Positions 23,220 through 34,059 of a stretch of DNA of 64,000 nucleotides are shown here, piece by piece (within the stretch, counting starts at the first letter, position 1; every line of letters starts with the position of its first letter). The stretch spans positions 1 to 64,000 of the forward strand of contig JAIPMN010000449.1 in NCBI GenBank assembly GCA_020650975.1, written 5' to 3'. The DNA is from Apostichopus californicus. Its lineage: Eukaryota; Echinodermata; Holothuroidea; Aspidochirotida; Stichopodidae. Under the pieces are notes generated by a model that saw only the letters and a program-made list of their open reading frames with translations, was not told the DNA's origin and ran no database searches. A program made the position numbers and the translations under genes.

Positions 23220-24896
23220 ACCACACCAACCATAGTATCTGACTAGGACACTGAACACATAGCAACTATAGTAACTGAAATAGGGCACTAACCATGGTAT
23301 CTGAACACAACACCAACCATAGTATCTGAATAGGACACTGGTCATGGTATATGAACACAACACCAACTATAGAATCTGAGTAAGACACCATCCTTAGTAT
23401 CTGACTAGGACACTGAACACACAGCAACTATAGTATCTGAAATAGGGCACTAACCATGGTATCTGAACACAACACCAACTTAAGTATCTGAGTAAGACAC
23501 CATCCTTAGTATCTGACAAGGACACTGAACACACAGCAACTATAGTATCTGAAATAGGGCACTAACCATCCTACCTGAACACAACACCAACCATAGTAAC
23601 TGAATAGGACACTGGCCATGATATCTGAACACAACACCAATTATAGTATCTGAGTAAGACACCATCCTTAGTATCTGACAAGGACACTGAACACACAGCA
23701 ACCATAGTATCTGAAATAGGGCACTAACCATCCTACCTGAACACAACACCAACCATAGTAACTGAATAGGACACTGACCATGGTACCTGAACACAACACC
23801 AATTATAGTATCTGAGTAAGACACCATCCTTAGTATCTGACAAGGACACTGAACACACAGCAACCATAGTATCTGAAATAGGGCACTAACCATGGTACCT
23901 GAACACAACACCAACCATAGTAACTGAATAGGACACTGACCATGGTACCTGAACACAACACCAACCATAGTAACTGAATAGGACACTGACCATGGTATCT
24001 GAACACAACACCAACCATAGTAACTGAATAGGACACTGGTCATGGTATCTGAACACACCACCAATTATAGTATCTGAGTAAGACACCATCCTTAGTATCT
24101 GACAAGGACACTGAACACACAGCAACTATAGTATCTGAATAGGACACTGGTCATGGTATCTGAACACAACACCAACCATAGTAACTGAATAGGACACTGA
24201 CCATGGTACCTGAACACAACACCAACCATAGTAACTGAATAGGACACTGACCATGGTACCTGAACACAACACCAACTAAAGTATCTGAATAGGACACTGG
24301 TCATGGTATATGAACACAACACCAACCATAGAATCTGAATAGGACACTGGCCATGGTATCTGAACACAACACCAACCATAGAATCTGAGTAAGACACCAT
24401 CCTTAGTATTTGACTAGGACACTGAACACGCAGCAACTATAGTATCTGAAATAGGGCACTGACCATGGTATCTGAACACAACACCAAACATAGAATCTGA
24501 GTAAGACACTGGTCATGGTATCTGAACATAACACCAACTATAGTATCTTAGTAAGACACCATCCTTAGTATCTGACTAGGACACTGAACACACAGCAACT
24601 ATAGTATCTGAAATAGGGCACTAACCATGGTATCTGAACACAACACCAACTATAGTATCTGAAATAGGACACTGGCCATGGTATCTGAACACAACACCAA
24701 CCATAGAATCTTAGTAAGACACCATCCTTAGTATATGACTAGGACACTGAACACGCAGCAACTATAGTATCTGAATAGGACACTGGTCATGGTATCTGAA
24801 CACAACACCAACTATAGTATCTGAAATAGGGCACTAACCATGGTATCTGAACACAACACCAACTATAGAATCTGAGTAAGACACCATCCTTAGTTT
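23220..24896. repeat. 50-bp minisatellite, about 33 units
   Basis: The unit reads CTGAACACAACACCAAC, then ATAGTATCTGAATAGG and ACACTGACCATGGTA, with several unit types mixed. One type with GAACACACAGCAAC recurs at roughly 115-160 bp in the left half, giving higher-order structure. The minus-strand frames that stay open across it (Tyr, Gly, Cys and Val rich) are repeat artefacts. It lies in the D-E intron of the EGFR gene. Confidence 0.95.
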
Positions 24897-26104
24897 TCAT
24901 ATCATTCACAAGATGGGTATTTCACAATATGCCCTACCTTCAATCACATCACATAACAGCAAATGATGAATGAATAACAATCAATCCTACATCTGTAACA
25001 CTTATGAGGAGATATAAAGAGGTTTGACAGAGGGTTCTTGCCTCTTTCCCAACCCCCACCTAACTCCCCCCCCCCTCCCACCTTCTGACAGTTTATCCCA
25101 CTCCAAGTAGTTTTCTGGTACAGAATTAATGTAATTCCTTGGAAGCAGAATTGAGGTTCCTCACCATGCTCCTTACTCATCAGAGATGCATCCTTCTAAT
25201 AACAAATCCTTTGGTGGTGCCCCTCATAAATATCACATTTGAATTACATCTTGTCAAGTTGGCAATACATCAAAACTACCTAGGCGGTCACTTGATCATG
25301 TAATTCAATCTCAATGTATGTGTGTAGGTATCTATGTGTTTCTGTATACAAGGTGTGTCATAAGTTAGAAATAATCCAGAGCAAAAGAAGAAAAGAAGGC
25401 CCTAAAAATATCAAGCCATACTTTCTTGTTACCTGATATCAGTGCCTTCTGTCTATAAAGTCTATGTGGTCGCAACCACATACTCTTACTTAGCAAGAAA
25501 TTCAAATCCAATAAAGAAACATAGTAATCAACAAAACTGAATGTGATGACATTTGTCAGTTGCAAAGCCATAAGTTTGTGCCTATTTTCATCATTCCTAA
25601 TCTAGTGGACATAGCAGATTAAAATTCAGGTGATCAACATTCCTTTAACATTCAAGAATTAGTACCAATAGATTAAGACAATTCAATTTCAAAATTTTCC
25701 CATTTTACAAAATCCATTTTTGCCTCACCTCTAGTCACACAGATCAAAATTGTGACATTTGATGAGATTTTGGCTGAGTGTTGGTTAGTCTGGTTCAGTG
25801 CTGCTAGAATGTCAACTCGTTGTATTACTATTGTACTGTTGGTTAGGGTTAGGGTTAGGGTTACTATTGTACTAATGTTACTGTGACTCCCTTATTTCAT
25901 GATCACAGCTTGCAGACAATATCAACAAGGAAACTTCCTTTCATTGCTTAATTAATGCACTAAAATGAAATTCATACAATTATGAGTGCTATTTACAACA
26001 GTCATGTGCAAATATTTGAAGGAAGCAGACTAGAAACAATTTTCAAGATATCACTGTTTTCAGGGTCAAGTTTGTGTCATCCCTCTTCATTTCATTGTAC
26101 GTAC
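24897..26104. other. EGFR D-E intron, part near exon D
   Basis: There is no gene. A telomere-like tract (25839-25863) flanked by 13-bp direct repeats is the only distinct item. Confidence 0.6.
25839..25863 (+). repeat. Interstitial telomere-like tract
   Basis: Slightly more than three TTAGGG units. TTACTATTGTACT occurs directly on both sides (25825-25837 and 25861-25873), which resembles a target duplication or a filled break. Confidence 0.85.
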
Positions 26105-26223
26105 AAAGCAACCTCTTTGTGTTGAGTCCTTGCAACCAGCAGCACAGCTCCGATGGCAGCAGTCAGCTGGGGAGGCCCCACGACAACGATAGTCACATGT
26201 CTTGCTGCAGTTCTTCAATGTTA
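26105..26223 (-). CDS. EGFR: EGFR-family receptor, exon D: cysteine-rich domain II, middle
   Basis: The 119-nt exon equals human exon 6 in length, entering in phase 1 and leaving in phase 0. The acceptor is gtatag and the donor gtacgt, a less common form. It encodes TLKNCSKTC, YRCRG, SPADCCHRSCAAGC and RGCF. Human EGFR has C--QCSGRCRG, SPSDCCHNQCAAGC and DCLV. Nine cysteines fall at the expected spacing for furin-like repeats of domain II. Confidence 0.96.
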
Positions 26224-26722
26224 CTATACAACAAACAAAAACAACAACAAAAGAGTCAGTGATAATATATGATGACATAATGTGGGAATAAACACATTTT
26301 GCACCATGGAAAACAGGTGACCAGAGTTGAAAAACCCTGTACTCTTGGCATGTGTCTCACCACAAGTTGTACCCATGGAAATAACTCAGTAGTAAATTAA
26401 TTTCCAAACCAGTAGGTCACAATGTTCGAGCAAAAGTCATATCAAATGAACAAAAATGCACTTATTACTAGAAGGTTGTTTTTTATTGTTAAAACATGTG
26501 TTTACCTAGAGTTAGTTTTGTTTTCCTGGAGTATGAGAAGGGGATGGGGTGAGGACATCCTTGCAAATACAAGTAATGTTAGCACATATTAACTGGGCTT
26601 GACTATGCCTAAACTAGGGCTGTATATAGGAACAACACTGAGAGGGAGGTACCAAGACTAAACATGTTAAACAACTAAATTTTCTTCTTTACAATTTCTT
26701 GGTGAAATGGTAATTCACTTAC

Positions 26723-26791
26723 AAGTCTGACACATATCAGGCCCTGCTCCCCAGCAACTTCCACTAGTACAGCTATTGTCACACCGGTATG
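26723..26791 (-). CDS. EGFR: EGFR-family receptor, exon C: first knot of cysteine-rich domain II
   Basis: This is a short 69-nt exon, the same length as human EGFR exon 5. The acceptor is cttccttcag and the donor gtaagt, with phase 1 on both sides. It reads YRCDNSC, GSCWGAG and MCQT, matching CDPSC, GSCWGAG and NCQKL of human domain II. The GSCWGAG core with four cysteines identifies it clearly despite its length. It follows exon B across 2.4 kb and precedes exon D by 499 bp. Confidence 0.94.
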
Positions 26792-27204
26792 CTGAAGGAA
26801 GAAATGAATATAATGAGGTGAGGTGATTGTGATCATTCAGTTTAATTAATGACCCAGGCTCTTCTTGGTAAAGCTAGACCTGCTGAGTCTAATGCATGAC
26901 TGAGAGAAGTGACTTAGGCAAGCAAACACTAGTCTTCTATGACAAACCATACCATTAGCCAGCTTGCAATACAAAGTATTTTAAGCTGTTACTAAGTATA
27001 TCGGCTGCATAGTGCTAGGTCTAGTGAACACTTGACCAGAAATTATCAATGTGTTAATGACTTGCTCAATGCAAACACATTCTTGGTACACAATGGCTGA
27101 TATACTTGTAGGCAAAAAAGTGTAAAAGAGCCTTTAATGGGCAGCTGTTGACACCCTCTAGTTACAAGCTGTTAGTTTTCATATTACCCCCTCATAGCAT
27201 GATT

Positions 27205-28890
27205 AACTTGTATTTATTTATTTGTTTTATCACAAAAAATAGCAATGTAAAAGGAAGTCTTCTATAAAGCCTGCATTGGCTTAACAGAGTAGAAGACTCC
27301 CTGGTAAAAGAAGAAAAATACAATACAAGTTGAATGAGCAGAATGATACAGATACTTTAAGGAGTAATAACTAGACAGGATAACATTGTCCTAGTACATA
27401 AAGAATTTAGCTATACATGTAATTACTTAATGTATATAAATATAGCATAAAGACAGTATCAGTATGTTGTGATGATGTCTTTCCTTAAATACTTCTTAAA
27501 TCAACTCAACCACTTTTGCTCTTTATATTATCTGAAAGGGAATTCCATGTTTTAATTATACAGTTACGAAAGCTATAGGTTCCTATAGTGGTACAGTAAA
27601 ACTTACGATGTGCATTATAAGTATGTCTTGTTTGATAGTGATAAAAAGTTTTGTTACTATTAATAAAACTGAAAATAACCGGCAATAACCGGCAATAACC
27701 CATTCCATGATTTGTAAGCAAAAGCCGCATGCTTCATTTTGATGATATCATCGAGTTTAAGCAAGTTTAGTTTGTTGAATAGCGGACTAGTGTGTTCCCG
27801 TGGTGCAGAAACATAATGTGACGAACAGCTCCTTTTTGGAGTTTGCTAAGGTGATCAAGATTCACATTGTGTGTCCCAGTCCAAATAATTGTACAGTATG
27901 TTAAGTGTGGTAAGATCAGAGTTTGATAAAACATTCTGAGTATATTATGTGGGAAGAAATGCTTCAATGTAGAGAGTATTCCAATATTCCTTGCGACTTT
28001 GTTACAGATCTGATATGTGGTTGCGCCATGATAAATTACAGTCAACATCAACACTTAAAAATTTTGTAGTAGTTACATGATTAATGATTTCACCATTCAT
28101 TATTATCCCAATGAAATTTTTCTATCAGTGTTGAAAGCAATATAATTAGTTTTCTCAACGTTAATAGATAGTTTATTAGCAGTTAACCAATCATATAATT
28201 TACTTAATTCATTAGAAACAGTACTTTTTAGTGTGTCTAGATTATCAGAATGGAAGAAAATATTAGTGTCAGCAAATAATGTAATGTTAGCAATTTTAGA
28301 GACTTGGCAAATGTCATTGACATATATAATGAATAATAAGGGCCCCAAAATAGATCCTTGTGGTACCCCACAAGTGATTTTAGCAAGTTCAGATTTTGAG
28401 TTCTTATATGAGGTATATTGATATCTATTAGAAAGATAGCTGTCTAGCCAGTTAAGCGTGGTTCCTCTGATACCATAGAAGGATAATTTGTGGAATAAAA
28501 TGTTGTGGTCGATAGTGCCAAAAGCTTTGAAAGATCGAAAGACGCCAATACATGTTCTATTATGGTCAATTTCAGTATACAATTTGTCTATAGCATCTGC
28601 CAAAGCAAGTTCAGTTGAATGGTCAGGGCTAAAACCATACTGTTCTTTACACAAACTATTGTATCTGCTAAGAAAGCTATAAATACGATTAAACATAAGG
28701 TGTTCAATCATTTTAGAAAAACATGATAAGCAAAGATATAGGGCGGTACATCTCATAGTCACTAGTGTCTCCCTTCTTAAATATTGGTATAACTTTGGCA
28801 ATCTTTAGTTTTTCTGGAAATATGCAAGTTATTGAATGAAATATTACAGATGTGCTTCAAAGGTTCAACAATAAAAGGTAAAACTTGTGT
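27205..28890 (-). mobile_element. 5'-truncated CR1/Jockey-like LINE
   Basis: The fragment, on the same strand as the EGFR gene, encodes part of a non-LTR reverse transcriptase. Landmarks in order are FSKMIEHLMFNRIY, CKEQYGF, HSTELALADAID, FKAFGTIDHN (usually DLSKAFDT), GVPQGSILGPLLFIIYVND, FADTN (usually FADD) and LSINVEKTNYI. The C-terminal part continues in other frames (27767-28054 and 27506-27730), ending with a 3' end rich in AATAAATAAA near 27210. The endonuclease is missing, so it is 5'-truncated, with at least two frameshifts and a lost catalytic Asp. It sits in the B-C intron. Confidence 0.9.
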
Positions 28891-29185
28891 ATATATTGTG
28901 TGGGTAAGAACTGTGGGGGGGGGAGGGGGATACTTTGAAACAACAGCTCATCAGTTCAATTTTGATTATTTACAGAGCTTCATAAACAGCCCTCACATGT
29001 GATATCACACTACCTTCAATTTAGGTGGTACATACTAAGTTTATGATACTTACCTCACTCCATTGAGCAAAGGCATTTTCTGCTTTTCACAATTTCCTAT
29101 GAATTGTTCAATTAGCATCCACTTCCACACTCACTTCAAAGTTTAATTTAGTCTTTAAGTTTTAGAAACTTGGTAGCATACTCAC

Positions 29186-29323
29186 TTCTATTTTTGCAGT
29201 CCGCGTGGTTATCAGTAATTAGTATCACAGGTTCCAAATCCTGCTGAAGGTCATCCCACTGAATAGTGTGAACATAGCAAAGTCTGTCATTGTTCTTGAA
29301 ATAAACACCCCCCTGGATGATCT
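29186..29323 (-). CDS. EGFR: EGFR-family receptor, exon B: end of domain I
   Basis: The 138-nt exon is phase 1 at both ends, with a tttacag acceptor and a gtgagt donor. Joined to exon A it restores a Glu codon and reads EIIQGGVYFKNNDRLCYV, then IQWDDL, ending near ADCKNR. Human EGFR has [24 protein letters not shown] at this place, and the human exon 4 is 135 nt. The LCYV-IQW motif closes the first receptor-L fold. The intron before it is about 2.9 kb and holds several tandem arrays. The intron after it carries a LINE fragment. Confidence 0.95.
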
Positions 29324-29599
29324 CTGTAAACAGAAAACAGGACACACAAGTAACATACACATGCATTCATATGGAATGGAAGATCCATTCATTCTGCCAC
29401 AAGATGCCATTGCAATTGGTGCAATGGAAGTCCTCAAATATAAGTTACATTAGTGTTATATTATATAGCCTATGACCATATCTGGAAACAACTCTCTCAG
29501 GGGCTCATATTGGTTAGTTACCAGTAGACATGTCACTTCAATGTCATCAACAAAGGTACAAAGTTATAACAGGAAGCAGAGTTTTCTTCAACTTCAAGA

Positions 29600-30345
29600 A
29601 TGACTCTCAAAAGCATTCACAAATATATGGCAATTCCTGCTCTTCTTACAGCAGGAATCAAGGTTTGCCTCAGCTTCAAGAATCAGTCTGAGAAGCATAC
29701 ACAACTATGAGTTGCCTGCTCTAATTAAAGCAGGAATCAGGGTTTTGCCTTTGCTTTGGAGAATCACTAGAGGAAACATACCCAACTTTGGCAGTCACCT
29801 TCTCTAATCAATGCAGGAATCAGGGTTTACCTCAGCTTGAAGAATCATTATGAGAAGCACACACAACTATGAGTTGCCTGCTCTAATTAAAGCAGGAATC
29901 AGGGTTTTACCTCAGCTTGAAGAATCATTATGAGAAGCACACACAATTGCAACAGTCACCTGCTCTAATCAATGCAGGAATCAGGGTTTACCTCAGCTTG
30001 AATAATCATTATGAGAAGCACACACAACTATGAGTTGCCTGCTCTAATTAAAGCAGGAATCAGGGTTTTGCCTTTGCTTCGGAGAATCACTATAAGAAAC
30101 ATACCCAACTTTGGCAGTCACCTTCTCTAATCAATGCAGGAATCAGGGTTTACCTCAGCTTGAAGAATTATTATGAGAAGCATACACAATTATCAGTTGC
30201 CTGCTCTAATTAAAGCAGGAATCAGGGTTTACCTCAGCTTGAAGAATCATTATGAGAAGCACACACAATTGCAACAGTCACCTGCTCTAATTAAAGCAGG
30301 AATCAGGGTTTGTCGCAGCTTGAATAATCACTATAACAGGGCTAA
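29600..30345. repeat. Minisatellite of about 80-bp units, eight to nine copies
   Basis: Units contain GCAGGAATCAGGGTTT, CTCAGCTTGAAGAATCA, GAGAAGCACACACAA and GCCTGCTCTAATTAAAG. Two unit types (GAGTTGCC and GCAACAGTCACC) alternate irregularly. The array lies in the EGFR A-B intron. Confidence 0.92.
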
Positions 30346-31814
30346 AGCCTGGGGGGAGGCCGCTGCCAACCCCAACCCCCCCCCTTCCCTGAGATTTTTC
30401 ACTCTTTAAATGAAAGAAGGCCTACAGTCATGTGAATTCCTGGACAGTGTGCACTATTTCACTTAGTTCCAGCAAAATGTTCATATCATTTCTTTTAGAA
30501 GATTTCATTAGTCAGTTGTGTGCAACCTCAATATTCTGGTAACGTATTGTAGGAATGGCATTCAAAAACAACATGTTTATTTTAACCGCTCATCACATAT
30601 TATGCACAATCGCAGTGACTGTGCATTTGTTTTGGTTCTCACAAGATTTGTAAGAATAAAATTAAATGTAGAGAGCTCCTTAGATTTAAGCTGTGTCAAC
30701 AGTATAGCAGTCATATGTGAGAGTGCTGCTACACTAGGTGCCCTAACTACATGATACACAGTACACACCTGAAGTCAATGTTCTGTAGGTTAAGCTCTTT
30801 AGTCTTGTAACTTACGCACAGAAATGGTGTGTAACAGTGATACAACAGCTGAACCATCGACCAAAACAGTGTTTCTTGTGTGATGAGATTCTCAAAATAA
30901 AGAATGTTTAGATGCAACTGACAAGGCCTTGGAAGTGCCATTTCCATCAATCTGGGAGCTGTTTTTGGCAAAAAATTTGGGAGTACGCTACGTGCCAACT
31001 AATCCGCACATTTCATACTTACTGTTATGATGGTCTCTTTTGGGAAATTCCCCCCCTTTCCCCTCCCCCACAAAAAAATTCTTTAAAAAGCCCAGACCTT
31101 AACTGCCCCAGTAGGGATTCTACCCAGGCTAAGGCCCTGCATACGATGCATACACAAATATGGCAGTATATACTATAGGTAAAACAGGAATCAGAATTTT
31201 CAAACTGAACTTCAAGAATCTCTCTAAGAAGCATGTATACACAACCATGGCAGTTTCAACCACATGCATATTCTGTACTCCTCTAGCGACAAAAATGTAT
31301 TTGCAGTGAAGAAAAGAAAGAATATCATGGGGAGATAATATCATGTATATTAGTTAGGCCATCATACTCAAAAAAGTCTACTTCTTATATATTTTCTCAA
31401 CCAACAGTGTTCTGAAATAAACTGAGACATAAATATTGTTTGTTTGATTGGGACTAATGGTTAGAAGAATAAAAGTCTTGATTCCTTTAGCAAGTGTTCT
31501 ACAAGATCATACATATTCTAAAACCAACCACAGGATGAATTTCCTGGCACATTTGTAAACATTGCTAACATCTACAGTAAATGTCTGTTCTATAAAATAT
31601 CAAAAATAATATTCTGCTGTCAGCCATTTTTAAGTTTTGCAATATTTTGGCGTAGGATATGTGAGAACCAAACAACAAATAAGACAGTTTGCCAAATGGG
31701 ACAATATTCTGCTGCTCTACTATGAAGCAGACAAAGGAGTCTCTACCCATGATTTCTGTAACTTGGAAGATCAAGGAACATCATGTACAGTACACAAATA
31801 CAGGGCATTCCATT

Positions 31815-32257
31815 GAGTTTAGGTGTTTGCAGTTAGCATTGGGGATCATACAACCCTAACCCTACCAGAACATCACACATGAACACTGGACTTACCATTG
31901 AGCTTTAAGGCTCTTGCAAATTAGCATTAGGGATCATATTACCCTCACCCTACCAGAACATCACGAACACTGGACACTTACCATTGAGTTAAGGCTCTCG
32001 CACTTAGCATTAGGGATCATGTAATTACATTAACACCCACCATCCACCATCCACCATCCACCATCCACCATCCACCATCCACCATCCACCATCCACCATC
32101 CACCATCCACCATCCAACATCCAACATCCAACATCCAACATCCAACATCCAACATCCAACATGAATACTAAACGTATCCATGCACTTTGGCAGTTGAAGT
32201 TCTGGTTAGATATAACCGTAACCCTACCAGAACATCACACATGAAGACTGTACTTAC
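31815..32257. repeat. Tandem repeat that includes the exon A donor region
   Basis: Diverged units of about 80-100 bp carry CATTGAG, TTAGCATTAGGGATCAT, CCCTACCAGAACATCAC and ACTGGACTTAC. The CATTGAG preceded by CTTAC is the complement of the exon A end and its GTAAG donor. Two intronic units (boundaries 31895/31896 and 31981/31982) keep that donor-like junction, and one at about 31811 has lost it. A 7-bp microsatellite splits the array. Confidence 0.8.
32033..32163. repeat. 7-bp microsatellite CCACCAT/CCAACAT
   Basis: About eleven CCACCAT units followed by about eight CCAACAT units. The sharp change from one variant to the other suggests two successive expansions. Confidence 0.95.
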
Positions 32258-32608
32258 CATTGAGTTTAGGCATTTGAAGTTCTACCAACCCCCAGTCATC
32301 TAAGCGTTTATGATAGTTCAGAACAACATAGAGGGCATTTCCTTGGTACAGGCTCTTTCCCCTAATCACTCGTAATTTAGTCAAAGGCACGACATCTGCG
32401 TACACAAACAGGACAATGATGTATCCAGTCACCTCAGTAATATTGCTAAGAAATGAAAGATCATAACTCTTGTCTTTCAGCCATGTTATCTCTAAATTTC
32501 CCTCTACATAAGTGCAGTTACTATATCTCTCTTTCAGGCTGTTATAATGCTTATCTGTGTTCTCCTCCTTCTCTGGACGAGAATTACCCCATTCCGTTCC
32601 TGTGCAAA
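32258..32608 (-). CDS. EGFR: EGFR-family receptor, exon A: start of receptor-L domain I
   Basis: This is the first coding exon I can place for an EGF receptor-like tyrosine kinase on the minus strand. It is open for 116 whole codons, between a tttcag acceptor at 32609 and a gtaagt donor ending at 32257, and is phase 1 at both ends. Visible landmarks of ErbB domain I, in order, are a starting Cys (VC-T), YSNCT (an N-glycosylation sequon), GNLEIT, YDLSFL, VTGYI, RVIRG and L-EL-MPKLN. These match human EGFR around YNLV/NNC, GNLEIT, YDLSFL and IIRG. At 351 nt it corresponds to human exons 2 and 3 together (152+184 as I recall), so the human intron 2 position is absent. The domain binds EGF-like ligand outside the cell. 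A signal-peptide exon must lie upstream, but I did not find it. Confidence 0.95.
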
Positions 32609-32730
32609 CTGAAATTTAAAAAAATAAAGAAATTGATGTTAGCTACAAGAAAACACTTTACATGTTTTGTTGAGAACAAAAACCAAAAACCATACCGATT
32701 AACACCCAATACAATAGTTCTCCTGGAACA

Positions 32731-33366
32731 GATTGCCACCCCCTCCCAGCCATCTCAGATTGCCACCCCCTCCCAGCCATCTCAGTTTGCCACCCCTCCC
32801 AGCCATCTCAGTTTGCCATCCCTCCCAGCCATCTCAGATTGCCACCCCTCCCAGCCATTTCAGATTGCCATCCCTTCCAGCCATCTCAGATTGCCACCCC
32901 TCCCAGCCATCTCAGATTGCCATCCTCCCAGCCATCTCAGATTGCCACCCCTCCCAGCCATCACAGATTGCCACCCCTCCCAGCCATCTCAGATTGCCAC
33001 CACTCCCAGCCATCTCAGATTGCCATCCCTCCCAGCCATCTCAGATTGCCACCCCTCCCAGCCATAAGGTGATGCATGCTAAAAGCATCTTACTCCATCT
33101 GAGAACTAATGNNNNNNNNNNATTGCCATCCCTCCCAGCCATCTCAGATTGCCACCCCTCCCAGCCATCTCAGATTGCCACCCCTCCCAGCCATCTCAGA
33201 TTGACACCCCTCCCAGCCATCTCAGATTGCCTCCCTTCCAGCCATATCAGATTGCCACCCCTCCCAGCCATATCAGATTGCCACCCCTCCCAGCCATCTC
33301 AGATTGCCACCCCTCCCAGCCATCTCAGATTGCCATCCCTTCCAGCCATCTCAGATTGCCACCCCT
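32731..33366. repeat. 26-bp minisatellite, about 24 units, with a sequence gap
   Basis: The unit reads CAGATTGCCACCCC then TCCCAGCCATCT. A 10-N gap (33112-33121) sits inside, directly after a 52-bp block that is repeated exactly beyond the array. The array lies just upstream of EGFR exon A. Confidence 0.95.
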
Positions 33367-33734
33367 CTGAAGTTGTTAGAGAAATGTAGACGGTACTAAT
33401 CAAAATGAGTAACAGGCTATGAGCCATAAGGTGATGCATGCTAAAAGCATCTTACTCCATCTGAGAACTAATGAATTCTCATCACGGTATAACTAAATTC
33501 TATCATGAGAAACCACAAGTGATGGAGAGGATATGACCATCGCACCTGTTTTATCTATTAGTGCTTCATACGCTATTTGAAGAATAGTAGAATGATAAAC
33601 TGAGTTAACTGTGAATTTATATAACCTTATCATAAACAGTAGTACAAAGAACCTATAGGAAATGGATTCACTACATGCATTGCACTATTTGAGTATTAAG
33701 TGAGAATATGGATGAAAATGTCACAGATATGCAA

Positions 33735-34059
33735 CACATCCTAACTTAATGGACAGTTATATTAAGACATTTCTCAGTAACATAGACCAAAGGGTGAGTA
33801 CACTCACATGTTCTGCACATCCTAACTTAATGGACAGTTATGTTAAGACATTTCTCAGTAACATAGACCAAAGGGTGAGAACACTCACATGTTCTGCACA
33901 TCCTAACTTAATGGACAGTTATGTTAAGACATTTCTCAGTAACATAGACCAAAGGGTGAGTACACTCACATGTTCTGCACATCCTAACTTAATGGACAGT
34001 TATGTTAAGACACTTCTCAGTAACATAGACCAAAGGGTGAGTACACTCACATGTTCTGC
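33735..34059. repeat. 81-bp minisatellite, four units
   Basis: Each unit holds CACATCCTAACTTAATGGAC, ATTTCTCAGTAACATAGACC and GTGAGTACACTCACATG. Because 81 is a multiple of three, one frame stays open (27-residue repeat with HPNLMDSYVKTF). I see no start context, splice sites or homology that would make it a gene. Confidence 0.92.

Noticed and set aside
23540-24436. Tyr/Cys/Gly-rich minus-strand frames
   Set aside because: Artefacts of the 50-bp minisatellite. They lie within an intron.
32453-33389. Pro/Ser-rich frames beside EGFR exon A
   Set aside because: They are reads through a 26-bp array, and one runs over the complement of the real exon.
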